Shown here in pieces: positions 9,373-17,366 of a DNA stretch of 64,000 bases (positions within the stretch are counted from its first letter, which is position 1; every line of letters begins with the position of its first letter). The DNA is from CAYOSF01 sp964406605 (GTDB lineage: Bacteria; Chloroflexota; Dehalococcoidia; DSTF01; RBG-16-68-14), in the NCBI GenBank assembly GCA_964406605.1, contig CAYOSF010000003.1, positions 1-64,000 on the forward strand, read 5' to 3'. Below the pieces are notes generated by a model. The model was given only the letters and a program-made list of their open reading frames with translations. It searched no databases and had not been told where the DNA came from. The position numbers and the translations under genes were made by a program.

Positions 9373-10830
9373 CTACCGCGCGGCAACCGCCTCCACGGGC
9401 ATCTCGGCTGGCTCTTCCTCGAAGAAGAAGCGCTCCTCTCCGAAGGCTGGACGCAGGTCACTGAGCCAGATGGCCCGGTCGTCGTACTCGGCGAAGAAGG
9501 GGCGCATGGCCCAGTCCGAGAACCGGCCCTGCAGCATCCGCAGCACGATCACCTTCTCGCCCCCTATCTCCGCTACCCCCGTCACTTCCACTTTGCCCGG
9601 ATCGGCGGACATGCTGGGACCGCGCACCGTGCGCGCAAGGCCGCTCACCGAGTTGTGCGCCTGCCGGAAGATCTCCTGCGCGCGGACCAGGGGTACGCTG
9701 AAGTAGTGCTGGGCTCCCGTATCGCGGGGGATGAACATGTAGTACGGGATGCACCCCAGCCGCACCTGCTCGCGCCACATCTCAGCCCATAGCCGCGGGT
9801 TGTCGTTGATGTGCCGCAGAATGGGCGACTGGGTGCGGATCTGGGCGCCTGCGTGGCGCAGCCGGTCGATCGCCTCTCTCACGGCCGGCGTGCTCAGCTC
9901 GCGGGGGTGGTTGAAGTGAGCCATGATCGCCAGGTGAAGTCCCGCTGCGGGCACCTCTTTGAGCAGATCGAGTAACTCGTCGGCATCGGCATCGGTGAGG
10001 AAGCGGTACGGCCAGTAGCTGAGGGCCTTGCTGCCGATGCGGATGCTCCTCAGGTGGGGCAGCCGAGCCCGCAGCATCGGCCGCAGGAAGCCGGCGAGCG
10101 TGGCCGCGCGCATGACCATCGGATCGCCGCCTGTCAGCAACACGTCGGAGACCTCCGGGTGCACGCGCAGATACCGGATCAGATCGTCCGCCGATCCGGT
10201 GGCGAACTTGAGTTCGCCCATTCCGACGAACTGGGGCCAGCGGAAGCAGAACGTGCAGTAGGCGTGACAGGTCTGCCCGTTGCTCGGGAAGAAGAGCACG
10301 GTCTCGTCGTACTTGTGCTGGAGACCGTCAAGCCGCCTCCCGCCGAGCGCGGGGACGTTGTGCTCAAGCTGGCCGGCAGGATGCGGGTTCAGCCCCAGCC
10401 GAATGCGGGCTGCCGCGGCCTGGATGTCCCGCCTGTCCGCGCCGGCACGTAGCAGCGCTGCGATCTCCTCGAACTGGTGAGAGCGCAGCATGTCGCGCTG
10501 AGGGAAGTTCAGCACGAACATCGGGTCGTCGGGCACGTCATCCCATCTGATCAGTTCGTCCACGACGTAGCTGTTCGTCTTGAAGGGCAGCACCTGGGAT
10601 ACCACCTCAATGGCGAACCGGTCCTCCTCCGAGAGCAACTGGACCTGCGGCAGCTCTCGGAAGTTGAGGGCGGTGTAGGCGCGGTACCCGTCCGCTTCGT
10701 CACGTCTGGTTATTGCGTACGGATGCGGCCGGCCGTAGCTGCGGGCGACGTTGGCCGCGGCTCCGGCAAAGCGTGTCGCCGGGTACTCCCGCCGCCCGAA
10801 GTGCGGGAAATGCTGGTTGCGCATTCGCAT
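9373..10830 (-). CDS. KamA-family radical SAM aminomutase-like enzyme
   Basis: Of 485 residues. The radical-SAM cluster motif is CHAYCTFC (C188, C192, C195), followed by DVLLTGGDPMVM and the expected (beta/alpha) pattern; SADPGKVEV near the C-terminus aligns with the loop carrying the PLP-binding lysine of lysine 2,3-aminomutases. KamA enzymes move an amino group from C2 to C3 of lysine or glutamate; in archaea and some bacteria the beta-lysine product feeds the osmolyte N-epsilon-acetyl-beta-lysine. I chose ATG 10830 because AAGGAGG sits 7 nt before it; ATG 10836 would overlap the SD spacing. An acetyltransferase partner is not adjacent. The 5' leader carries a c-di-AMP riboswitch and a terminator-like hairpin, so regulation by osmotic state is plausible. 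The exact substrate is uncertain. Confidence 0.85.
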   Translation of the reverse strand: MRMRNQHFPHFGRREYPATRFAGAAANVARSYGRPHPYAITRRDEADGYRAYTALNFRELPQVQLLSEEDRFAIEVVSQVLPFKTNSYVVDELIRWDDVPDDPMFVLNFPQRDMLRSHQFEEIAALLRAGADRRDIQAAAARIRLGLNPHPAGQLEHNVPALGGRRLDGLQHKYDETVLFFPSNGQTCHAYCTFCFRWPQFVGMGELKFATGSADDLIRYLRVHPEVSDVLLTGGDPMVMRAATLAGFLRPMLRARLPHLRSIRIGSKALSYWPYRFLTDADADELLDLLKEVPAAGLHLAIMAHFNHPRELSTPAVREAIDRLRHAGAQIRTQSPILRHINDNPRLWAEMWREQVRLGCIPYYMFIPRDTGAQHYFSVPLVRAQEIFRQAHNSVSGLARTVRGPSMSADPGKVEVTGVAEIGGEKVIVLRMLQGRFSDWAMRPFFAEYDDRAIWLSDLRPAFGEERFFFEEEPAEMPVEAVAAR

Positions 10831-10874
10831 CAGCATGCCTCCTTTCGTGCGGAGACTCGGCGCTGGGCACAAGA

Positions 10875-10904
10875 AGAGACCTGAGGCCGGAACCCCAGGT
10901 CTCT
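10875..10904 (-). terminator. Terminator-like hairpin of the riboswitch expression platform
   Basis: A perfect 9-bp stem, AGAGACCTG / CAGGTCTCT with a 12-nt loop, lies between the riboswitch aptamer and the KamA-family start on the minus strand. Only a weak T-rich run (TCTTCTTG) follows, so termination strength is uncertain. Confidence 0.6.
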
Positions 10905-10917
10905 CTGACTCAGGACT

Positions 10918-11045
10918 AGCCTCTCCTCAGTGCCTACGGGGTTAGCTGACGGGTTCGGCAGAAGGAGATTGCCTACTCGCTGTCGCGAGATTCACCCCGA
11001 TGGTTGGGTCCCCCGTCCGCGACGCAATCCGCCGCGGTTCGGCCT
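10918..11045 (-). promoter_or_regulatory. c-di-AMP riboswitch (ydaO-yuaA class)
   Basis: The minus strand contains, in order, the landmark blocks of the ydaO aptamer: CGGGGGACCCAA, then GGGGTGAATC, a GAGTAGG segment, GCCGAACCCGTCAGCTAAC, CCCGTAGGC and finally GAGGAGAGG. These match the B. subtilis ydaO leader in order and approximate spacing (as I recall it: GGGGGACCCAA, GGGGUGAAUCC, CCGAAUCCGUCAGCUAACC, GAGAGGA). It lies 80-210 nt upstream of the KamA-family gene and is followed by a terminator-like hairpin, consistent with the usual OFF switch. Boundaries are approximate. Confidence 0.88.
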
Positions 11046-11510
11046 TTCTTCAGTTGTCCGTATGAGAGTATCGGCAGGGGGTGAACTTGTCTACGGTCGG
11101 GCACCGCGAGCGCCAATCTGGAGGACAGGGATTGCCCAAGTAACTTCGGATAGTTGGCGATGGAGCGCCAGAGGTGTCCTCACTGGTGAGCTTCTGTGGC
11201 CATCTCCCGTTTCCGCCCCCGCGCTCGCTCTTCCTTCCGGAGGCTCCCGATTTCGCCCGCGGACAGCCGCTTCCCCACGAGGGCGCGTCGGCGGCCGCGG
11301 GGTGTCAAGCTCGGGAGGCTTAGCCGCTTCGAAAAGGGTACAGCCTGGATTGGGGCGGAAAGGGGTCCGGCGGGTGGCTCTCTAGATTGAAGCCGAGCCG
11401 GCGCGGGGGCGGTTTCTGCTCAGGCCAGGGCTACACAACCTGAGCTAGGTCCGTCACGACTCGCTCCGCCGTGTGTCCCAAAGAATCAGACGAGAATTCT
11501 CCCCAAGCCC
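11046..11510. other. Intergenic region, no gene seen
   Basis: Between the riboswitch and the promoter of the LPNAG protein. Short open frames here have no start signals or recognisable content. The promoter for the KamA-family transcript should lie in the first part (minus strand), but I see no confident boxes. Confidence 0.5.
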
Positions 11511-11536
11511 TGTAAGAAATGTCGGCCTCGCCTGTC
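11511..11536 (+). promoter_or_regulatory. Putative ECF-type promoter of LPNAG surface protein
   Basis: TGTAAGAA (11511-11518), a 13-nt spacer and CTGTC (11532-11536). The same bipartite motif with the same spacing occurs at 13871-13896 in front of the first sortase, and the ECF-like sigma gene lies between the two. Assignment to that sigma factor is inference. Confidence 0.55.
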
Positions 11537-11576
11537 ATACCGGTGACACCACGAGAGGAGAGAAAGGAAAGGTAAC

Positions 11577-12098
11577 ATGAACAGCATCGCCAAGGTCACC
11601 GGACTCATCGTTCTCGTAGCAGTAGCGTACTCAGTCGTAGGTGGAAGCGTCGCCCTGGCCGGGCCAGCGCCGGAGGAGGAGCACCCGGTTCAAGTGCTGC
11701 CCCTGGACCCGTCCTTGCTGGATCCGTCCATGGATGTCCACATCAACCCCTGTCTGTTGATCGACTGTGACGGGATCACGCAGGTTCAACCGACTCCGAC
11801 GGAGACGGAAGAGCCGACGCCGACCGCTACCGAGACGGAGGAGCCCACGCCGACGGAGACCGACGTGCCGCCGACGGCGACTCCGACCGACGAGCCGGAG
11901 CACGAGCCGACGCCGACGGCCACGGATCAGCCGCAGGGCCAGCCGACCGACGAGCCGGATCTGCCGAACGCGGGCACCGGCGACGGCGCCGCTGGCCAGG
12001 ACAGCCAGGCCGCGATCGCTCTCGCCGGGCTGAGCTTAGTGGGTCTGGGGATCGGGGGCGCCATGGTGCTCACGTTCCGCAGGAAGCGGACAGGCTAG
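11577..12098 (+). CDS. Sortase-anchored surface protein (LPNAG motif)
   Basis: The 173-residue product has an N-terminal signal peptide (residues 1-28), a short N-terminal region with two cysteines (CLLIDCD), a Thr/Pro/Glu-rich stalk made of PTPTETEE-like repeats (about 65-125), then LPNAGTG, a hydrophobic helix and the basic tail RRKRTG. This LPxxG-helix-basic order is a cell-wall sorting signal. The two sortases at 13954 and 14649 are the likely anchoring enzymes. ATG 11577 follows AAAGGAAAGG. The mature part is almost all stalk, so it may act as a spacer or small surface coat. Confidence 0.85.
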   Translation: MNSIAKVTGLIVLVAVAYSVVGGSVALAGPAPEEEHPVQVLPLDPSLLDPSMDVHINPCLLIDCDGITQVQPTPTETEEPTPTATETEEPTPTETDVPPTATPTDEPEHEPTPTATDQPQGQPTDEPDLPNAGTGDGAAGQDSQAAIALAGLSLVGLGIGGAMVLTFRRKRTG

Positions 12099-12265
12099 TG
12101 GCGGTCGAGGCAAGAGATGGAGCGGCAGCGGGCAGTCGGAACGATAGCCCGTTGCCGCTGCCGTCGCACCCGCTCCAGGGCCTTGCCCGATCGAATGCAT
12201 AGCCTGCAGGAAGAACGAATGGAGAGTAGAATTGGTCGAGACAGCAGTAGGCCGCGGAGGACTCG

Positions 12266-13867
12266 ATGACGACAGCCTCGGTGCCCAGCGACGCGGACCT
12301 CGTACGCCGAGCGACGCTTGGGGAGCGTTCCGCTTTCGGCGAGCTGTACGACCGCTACTTCCCGGCCGTCTACGACTTCCTGCACCGCATGACGAGGAAC
12401 GCCGACGAGGCGGCGGATGTCGCTCAGGACACCTTCGTCCGGGCGATGGAGAATCTCGGCGCACTGCAGAAGGCTTCGAGCTTCAAGAGCTGGCTCTTCT
12501 CCATCGCCCACCATCAGGCGCTGAACAGGCTGGAGCGGGGCAAGCGAACGACTCCGGCGTCGGCGTTGGGCGCGGGGGCCGAGGGGGACGGGGAGTTCGA
12601 CCCGCTGCTCCAGCAGGTGGACCCCGACCGGCTGGCCGACCCCGAGCAGGCGACGGAGGCGCGGGAGCTCGCGAGTCTGGTCTGGGAGGCGGCCGCAAGC
12701 CTCGAACCGCGCCAGTACGCGCTGCTCGACCTGCACGTGCGGCAGGGACTGGAGAGCGCGGAGATCGCCGAGGTGCTGGGCGTGAGTAAAGGCAACGCGT
12801 ACACCATGCTGAACCGGATGAAGAAGTCGGTGGAGGAGGCGATCGGGGCCTTCCTGCTGGCACGCCGGGGCAGCAAGGACTGCGAGGAGCTCCAGCGCAT
12901 CCTGGCGCCCGTCGACATCCCGCCGGTCACGCCAGAACTGCGGCGCAGCATCGACCGGCACGTGCGCCGGTGTGACATCTGCACCCGCACCCGGAAGACG
13001 TTGCTCTCGCCGATGGAGATCCTCGGTGCGCTGGCGCCGGTGCCCGTCCCGATTGGGCTGCAGGGCCAGATCTGGGGCGAGCTCGAGTCGAGGTGGCCCG
13101 ACACGGCACAGGCCGCGTCGGAAGGAGCGGGCGGCTCGGCGCCACCGCGAGACGGTGCGCTGTTGGGCCGGGGCGGCCTGTTCGAGATCTGGAAGCACTG
13201 GTACGCCGCCATCATCGTGGGAGGCGCGGTCCTGGGCGCGCTGGTGGCTGCGGCCATCATTCTGTTCGGATTCGGCTCGTCGGGAGCCGACGGCGAGCCG
13301 TTCTCGCTCACGATAGGCGGCACGGGAACTCCAACAGTCTCGACGGCGACCGCCACGCGGACGCCCACCAAGAAGGCGACGTCGACGCCGGCCACGCCCA
13401 CGAGGACCGCCACACCGGATGAGGTGTCGCCTACCGCTCAGGAGCCGACCGAGACACCGCCGGTGAGCGGGCCACCGACGCTGTCTCCTCCGCCCCCGCC
13501 GCCGCCCACGCCGACTCCCCGGCGTGACACCACGCCGCCGGACATCCGGAGCGTGGTCACCGACGCCGTTCGTGGCATCGTGTTCAGCGGTAACTGCGGG
13601 CCTAACTACCTGCCCCAGGAGGTGACGATCACCGCCGAGTTCGCGGACGCGGGCGGGATCGGTCGAATCGTCCTCGGCTACCGTCTCGCGGATGCCGCGG
13701 CTGTGAGGCTGGACCTGGTGAGGACGAGCCCGGCCTCGGCCACCATCGGTCCGTTCTACTCCGGCGGCACCCTGATCTTCTGGATAGAGGCGACGGACGT
13801 CTCCGGCAACGTCGCCATCTCTGAGCAGCTTGCGCTGGAAGTAGAAGACTGCTCTTACCCCTACTAG
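12266..13867 (+). CDS. ECF sigma factor fused to zinc-finger, membrane and extracellular domains
   Basis: The 533-residue protein starts as an ECF sigma factor: sigma-2 at about residues 8-85 (FGELYDRYFPAVYDFL, ADVAQDTFVRAM) and sigma-4 at about 130-195 (LEPRQYALLDLHVRQGLESAEIAEV is the helix-turn-helix). It then has H232-x3-C236-x2-C239, the spacing of zinc-binding anti-sigma domains, a membrane helix at about 312-336, a Thr/Pro stalk with a run of nine prolines, and an Ig-like outer domain (about 420-533) with two cysteines. Sigma factor and a membrane anti-sigma-like receptor are therefore on one polypeptide, and release by proteolysis or action at the membrane would be needed. ATG 12266 follows GGAGG. 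Neighbours are its probable targets: an LPNAG protein and two sortases. No TGTAAGAA motif precedes it. Confidence 0.9.
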   Translation: MTTASVPSDADLVRRATLGERSAFGELYDRYFPAVYDFLHRMTRNADEAADVAQDTFVRAMENLGALQKASSFKSWLFSIAHHQALNRLERGKRTTPASALGAGAEGDGEFDPLLQQVDPDRLADPEQATEARELASLVWEAAASLEPRQYALLDLHVRQGLESAEIAEVLGVSKGNAYTMLNRMKKSVEEAIGAFLLARRGSKDCEELQRILAPVDIPPVTPELRRSIDRHVRRCDICTRTRKTLLSPMEILGALAPVPVPIGLQGQIWGELESRWPDTAQAASEGAGGSAPPRDGALLGRGGLFEIWKHWYAAIIVGGAVLGALVAAAIILFGFGSSGADGEPFSLTIGGTGTPTVSTATATRTPTKKATSTPATPTRTATPDEVSPTAQEPTETPPVSGPPTLSPPPPPPPTPTPRRDTTPPDIRSVVTDAVRGIVFSGNCGPNYLPQEVTITAEFADAGGIGRIVLGYRLADAAAVRLDLVRTSPASATIGPFYSGGTLIFWIEATDVSGNVAISEQLALEVEDCSYPY

Positions 13868-13870
13868 CAC

Positions 13871-13896
13871 TGTAAGAATCGCGCGCCTCCGCTGTC
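13871..13896 (+). promoter_or_regulatory. Putative ECF-type promoter of first sortase
   Basis: TGTAAGAA (13871-13878), 13-nt spacer, CTGTC (13892-13896), identical in boxes and spacing to the element at 11511. It begins four bases after the sigma gene stop. The copy in front of the second sortase keeps CTGTCCTATCAACGG (14588 on) but its -35 position is the end of the first sortase gene and is degenerate. Confidence 0.55.
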
Positions 13897-13953
13897 CTAT
13901 CAACGGGCGGGCCGACCGGCCCGCATGCAGTTGAGGAAAGCAGAGGTGACGAC

Positions 13954-14577
13954 ATGCTTCGGAGAATCGCTCAATCAGTCCTGGTGTTCCTCGCCGTGCT
14001 CGTAGCGGGGGCGATCGCGCTGGTCGCGGCCGCCATGGCGGGCGTCTCGCCCGAGCTCGCCAAGCAGGTCGACCAGTACGTGCCTCTCGGCCTGCCTCAA
14101 GCACCGTCGCCGCCTCCCGCGGACGGCCCCGGGCCGGGCGGCCTCCTGGTCATCCCTTCCATAGGAGTGAATGCGCCGCTTGTGATCGTTGGGAAGGACG
14201 AGCGCGGGGTCATGGGGACGCCGGCGAGCGCCTGGGACGTTGGCTGGTACGATTTCTCCGCGCCGGCGGGGCAGCCCGGGAACACCGTGATGACCGGCCA
14301 CGTGGACTACCACGACGTCGGGCCGGCCGTCTTCTGGCGGCTGCGCGAGTTGGGCGCCGGAGATCTCATCGAGGTGCACCTACTGGACGGCAGCGTCGTC
14401 GGCTATCGGGTCACCCAGACCAAGTCGTACGATGCGTACGCGGCGCCGGTCGAGGCCATCATCGGGCCGACGGTAGAGGACATCCTGACATTGATCACCT
14501 GCGACGGCGGCTTCAACCCGGCCGCCGGCGAGTACGACCACAGGCTGGTGGTGCGGGCGCTCCGCATCGACGAATAG
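13954..14577 (+). CDS. Sortase, class F/E-like (first copy)
   Basis: The 207-residue enzyme has an N-terminal membrane anchor (residues 5-30), a Pro-rich linker and a sortase beta-barrel. The catalytic triad is visible: His116 in MTGHVDYH, Cys183 in TLITCDGG and Arg197 in DHRLVVRA. Sortases cleave LPxTG-like motifs and join the protein to the cell surface. GPAVFWRLRELGAGD and the short size resemble class F or E enzymes of actinobacteria. Likely substrates here are the LPNAG protein at 11577 and perhaps the LPDTG protein at 59632. Confidence 0.9.
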   Translation: MLRRIAQSVLVFLAVLVAGAIALVAAAMAGVSPELAKQVDQYVPLGLPQAPSPPPADGPGPGGLLVIPSIGVNAPLVIVGKDERGVMGTPASAWDVGWYDFSAPAGQPGNTVMTGHVDYHDVGPAVFWRLRELGAGDLIEVHLLDGSVVGYRVTQTKSYDAYAAPVEAIIGPTVEDILTLITCDGGFNPAAGEYDHRLVVRALRIDE

Positions 14578-14648
14578 GGTGCTTCCGCTGTCCTATCAAC
14601 GGTTGGGCCGAACGGCCCGATAACAGAAGGGAAAGCAGAAGTGACGCC

Positions 14649-15281
14649 ATGTTCCGCAGTAGGACTCGATTGGCCCTCGTGGTCCTTGGCCCGCTCGCGG
14701 CCGGAGCCATCTTCCTGGTCGCCGTCGCCACGGGCGGCTCCTCGTCCGAGCTTGCGGACCAGGCGGACTACTATGTGCCTGTTAACCTGCCCAAGGCGCC
14801 GTCGCCGCCTCTGCTTCCGCCTCCGACCAGCCCTAGTCGCGCTAGCTGGCTCGTGATCCCGTCCATCGGTGTCGACGCAAGCATTGTGGTCGTGGGCGTG
14901 GACGCAAGCTGGGAGATGGAGGCGCCGGCAGGCGCGTGGGACGTGGGCTGGTACGATTTCTCCGCGCCGGCGGGACAGCCCGGGAACACCGTGATGTCGG
15001 GCCACGTGGACTACCACGATGTCGGGCCGGCCGTCTTCTGGCGGCTGCGCGAGTTGGGCGCCGGAGACCGCATCGAGGTGCACCTGCTGGACGGCAGCGT
15101 CGTCGGCTATCGGGTAACTCAGGTCGAGTCGTACGACGCGTACGCGGCGCCGGTCGAGGCCATCATCGGGCCCACGGTGGAGGACATCCTGACACTGATC
15201 ACCTGCGACGGCGGCTTCAACCCGGCCGCGGGCGAGTACGACCACAGGCTGGTGGTGCGGGCACTTCGCATCGGCGAATAG
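14649..15281 (+). CDS. Sortase, class F/E-like (second copy)
   Basis: A tandem paralogue of the preceding gene: 210 residues, His119 in MSGHVDYH, Cys186 in TLITCDGG, and RLVVRALR at the end. From about GWYDFSAPAGQPGNTVM to the C-terminus the two proteins are nearly identical, while the N-terminal anchor and the linker (PPLLPPPTSPSRA) have diverged. About 60 bp of upstream DNA was duplicated with the gene. Divergence limited to the N-terminal half suggests gene conversion of the catalytic half or different membrane placement with the same specificity. Confidence 0.9.
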   Translation: MFRSRTRLALVVLGPLAAGAIFLVAVATGGSSSELADQADYYVPVNLPKAPSPPLLPPPTSPSRASWLVIPSIGVDASIVVVGVDASWEMEAPAGAWDVGWYDFSAPAGQPGNTVMSGHVDYHDVGPAVFWRLRELGAGDRIEVHLLDGSVVGYRVTQVESYDAYAAPVEAIIGPTVEDILTLITCDGGFNPAAGEYDHRLVVRALRIGE

Positions 15282-15450
15282 GGTACTTCCGCAGCGGGCG
15301 GTCTGAAAGCGCGGTCGCCGCCGCTGTGCCTGCTTGAGGGCCGGTGTGGCGGCGGTTCTTCGCCGAGGCGCGCAGGCAAGCGACAGGACTCAGCTTGGCT
15401 TCCTCGCGCGCGATTCGCGTACATTCCCCACATGTTTCGCGCGCGACCCC

Positions 15451-15479
15451 TTGATTTTTCTCGACACAAACAGTAAAAT
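15451..15479 (+). promoter_or_regulatory. Sigma-70-type promoter of glutamate synthase operon
   Basis: TTGATT (15451-15456), 17-nt spacer, TAAAAT (15474-15479), in an AT-rich patch that stands out from the GC-rich surroundings. The predicted start of transcription (about 15486) falls inside the palindrome that follows, and rules out translation starts further upstream. Confidence 0.7.
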
Positions 15480-15482
15480 CGA

Positions 15483-15510
15483 GGCATGCGGCAACCGGTT
15501 GCCGTATGCC
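15483..15510. promoter_or_regulatory. 28-bp palindromic operator at the transcription start
   Basis: A 14+14 inverted repeat with one mismatch and centre GCAACC/GGTTGC starts three bases after the -10 box. AACCGGTT at the centre resembles LacI-family operators, but the regulator is not encoded nearby. Position predicts repression of the ferredoxin-glutamate synthase operon. Confidence 0.65.
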
Positions 15511-15549
15511 GTTAAACCCGACGGCCTTGGAGCGTATGAGGAGAGGAAG

Positions 15550-16038
15550 CTGAACAGCGCACGTTCCGGCAACGGTTCCCGGCCCACCGTCCGGCGAGTC
15601 TACCCGTTGGTGGACGTCTGCATGGGCTGCGGCCTCTGCGAGGTGCACTGCCTGGTCGAGCACTCGCGCTCGCGGGACGCGGTGAAGGCGTACCGACGGG
15701 AGGAGTTGCCCGCCGTGACCCGACTTCGCGTCGAGCGGCAGGACGGCCTCTTCGTGCCGGTCCAGTGCCGCCAGTGTCCCGAGCCTCTGTGCGTCTACTC
15801 CTGCCTCACGGGCGCGCTCCGCCGCGACCCGGAGACCGGCGAGATCCATCTCGATGCGGAGCGCTGCATCGGCTGCTGGACCTGCATCCTCGCCTGCCCG
15901 TACGGCGCCATCCGGCGCGATGCAAGGCGAGGCGTCGCGGCCAAGTGCGACCTCTGCCCGGACCGATCGCTGCCGGCCTGTGTCGCGGGCTGCCCGAATG
16001 AGGCCATCCTCTACGTCGAGGAGGTCGCCGGCTCATGA
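15550..16038 (+). CDS. Four-cluster ferredoxin subunit of glutamate-synthase operon
   Basis: About 162 residues with four Cys groups: CMGCGLCEVHC, CRQCPEPLCVYSC, CIGCWTCILACP and CDLCPDRSLPACVAGCP, the pattern of HycB/DmsB-like electron-transfer subunits with several [4Fe-4S] clusters. Upstream in-frame codons back to 15334 cross the promoter and look non-coding, so the start must lie after about 15486; CTG 15550 (GAGGAGAGG upstream) or TTG/GTG at 15607/15610 are candidates. The stop overlaps the next gene as ATGA. It likely carries electrons between the FAD reductase and the glutamate synthase pieces. Confidence 0.85.
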   Translation: MNSARSGNGSRPTVRRVYPLVDVCMGCGLCEVHCLVEHSRSRDAVKAYRREELPAVTRLRVERQDGLFVPVQCRQCPEPLCVYSCLTGALRRDPETGEIHLDAERCIGCWTCILACPYGAIRRDARRGVAAKCDLCPDRSLPACVAGCPNEAILYVEEVAGS

Positions 16039-17366
16039 TGCAGGAGAACGGCCGGAAGCACGCCCGCTACCTCGTGGTGGGCAACTCGGCAGGGGCGGTC
16101 GGCGCTATCGAGGCGATCCGCGAGGTCGACGCCGTCGGCGCGATCATCGTGGTCTCCGACGAGCCCCACCCCGCGTACTCGCGGCCGGAGATCTCGGAGT
16201 ACCTGGCCGGGCTGACCACCGTGGAACGGATGCTCTTCCGCCCGCCGGACTTCTACGAGCAGAACGGCGTCGAGGCCGTCCTGGGCGTGGCCGCCTCGCG
16301 CTTGGACCTTGCCGAGCGGCGTCTGGAGCTGGAGGACGGGACCACCATCGCCTGGGACAGGCTGCTGTTGGCTACCGGCGGCCGGCCCACCCAGCCGCCC
16401 ATCCCGGGGAGCGATCGGGAGAACGTCTTCACCTTCACCACGCTGGCCGACGCCGACCGCATCCGGGAAGCGCTCGAGCCCGGCTGCCGGGCGGTCGTCA
16501 TCGGGGCGGGCCTCATCGGCCTCAGCCTCACGCATGCCCTGGTGCGGCTGGGCGTCCCGGTGACTATCGTCGAGCTGCTGGACAGGCCGCTGGCGAACGC
16601 CCTGGACGGCGAGGCGGCGGGTGTGGTGGAGGGCGCCTTGCGCGAGGCCGGAGTCGAGCTCATCTTTGGCCAGACCGTGGCCGAGGTGACCGGCCGGCCC
16701 GAAGACGAGGGGCGGGTCGGAGGCGTGCGGCTGCAGGACGGCCGCAGCCTTCCCTGCGACCTCCTGGCCATCGCTATCGGCGTCACGCCGAGGACGGAGC
16801 TGGCGACCGGGGCAGGCCTGCGGGTGAACAGGGGCATCCTGGTCGACCGGCGCATGGCGACCAGCCGTCCCGACGTCTACGCCTGCGGCGACGTGGCCGA
16901 AGCGTTCGACTTCGTGCACGGCAGCGAGCGGGTCACACCCGTCTGGCCAAACGCCTACATAGGGGGCCGCGTCGCCGGGTTCAACATGGCCGGTCGCGAA
17001 ACCGTGCACAGCGGCGGCGCCGCCATGAACGCCATAAGCTACTTCGGGCTGGCCGTCGTGTCGGCCGGGTTGCAGGAGGCCGGCGACGGGCCGGAGTACG
17101 AGGTGCTCTCGTCCGGCGACGGCGATTTGTATCGAAAGGTCGTGCTGCGCGAGGGCCGGGTGGCCGGCCTGACGTTTGTCGGGGACATCGAGAAGTCGGG
17201 CATCGTGTTCGGGCTGATGCGAGACGGTGTGGACGTGAGCGCGTTCAAGGAGGCGCTGGTGGCACCGGACTTCGGGTTCGCGTTGCTGCCGGAGGAGCTG
17301 CGGAGAGAGCGGCTGGGGCCGGTCGCCGTCGTAGGCCACGAGAGAGGGAGGCAAGCACATGCGTAA
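16035..17366 (+). CDS. NAD(P)/FAD-dependent oxidoreductase of the operon
   Basis: The 443-residue protein is a pyridine-nucleotide-disulfide-family flavoprotein: N-terminal FAD motif YLVVGNSAGAVGAIEAI, second Rossmann motif VVIGAGLIGLSLTHALVRLG near residue 155 for NAD(P)H, and VYACGDVAEAFDF for the FAD ribityl chain. It lacks a redox-active CxxC and resembles NirB N-terminal or rubredoxin-reductase-like proteins. In the operon it probably takes electrons from NAD(P)H and gives them to the ferredoxin subunit. It overlaps both neighbours by 4 and 8 bases. Confidence 0.85.
   Translation: MMQENGRKHARYLVVGNSAGAVGAIEAIREVDAVGAIIVVSDEPHPAYSRPEISEYLAGLTTVERMLFRPPDFYEQNGVEAVLGVAASRLDLAERRLELEDGTTIAWDRLLLATGGRPTQPPIPGSDRENVFTFTTLADADRIREALEPGCRAVVIGAGLIGLSLTHALVRLGVPVTIVELLDRPLANALDGEAAGVVEGALREAGVELIFGQTVAEVTGRPEDEGRVGGVRLQDGRSLPCDLLAIAIGVTPRTELATGAGLRVNRGILVDRRMATSRPDVYACGDVAEAFDFVHGSERVTPVWPNAYIGGRVAGFNMAGRETVHSGGAAMNAISYFGLAVVSAGLQEAGDGPEYEVLSSGDGDLYRKVVLREGRVAGLTFVGDIEKSGIVFGLMRDGVDVSAFKEALVAPDFGFALLPEELRRERLGPVAVVGHERGRQAHA

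Noticed and set aside
12095..14104. 669-codon open frame on the minus strand
   Set aside because: Antisense to the ECF fusion gene; Arg-rich composition and no domains. A product of high GC codon bias in the real gene.
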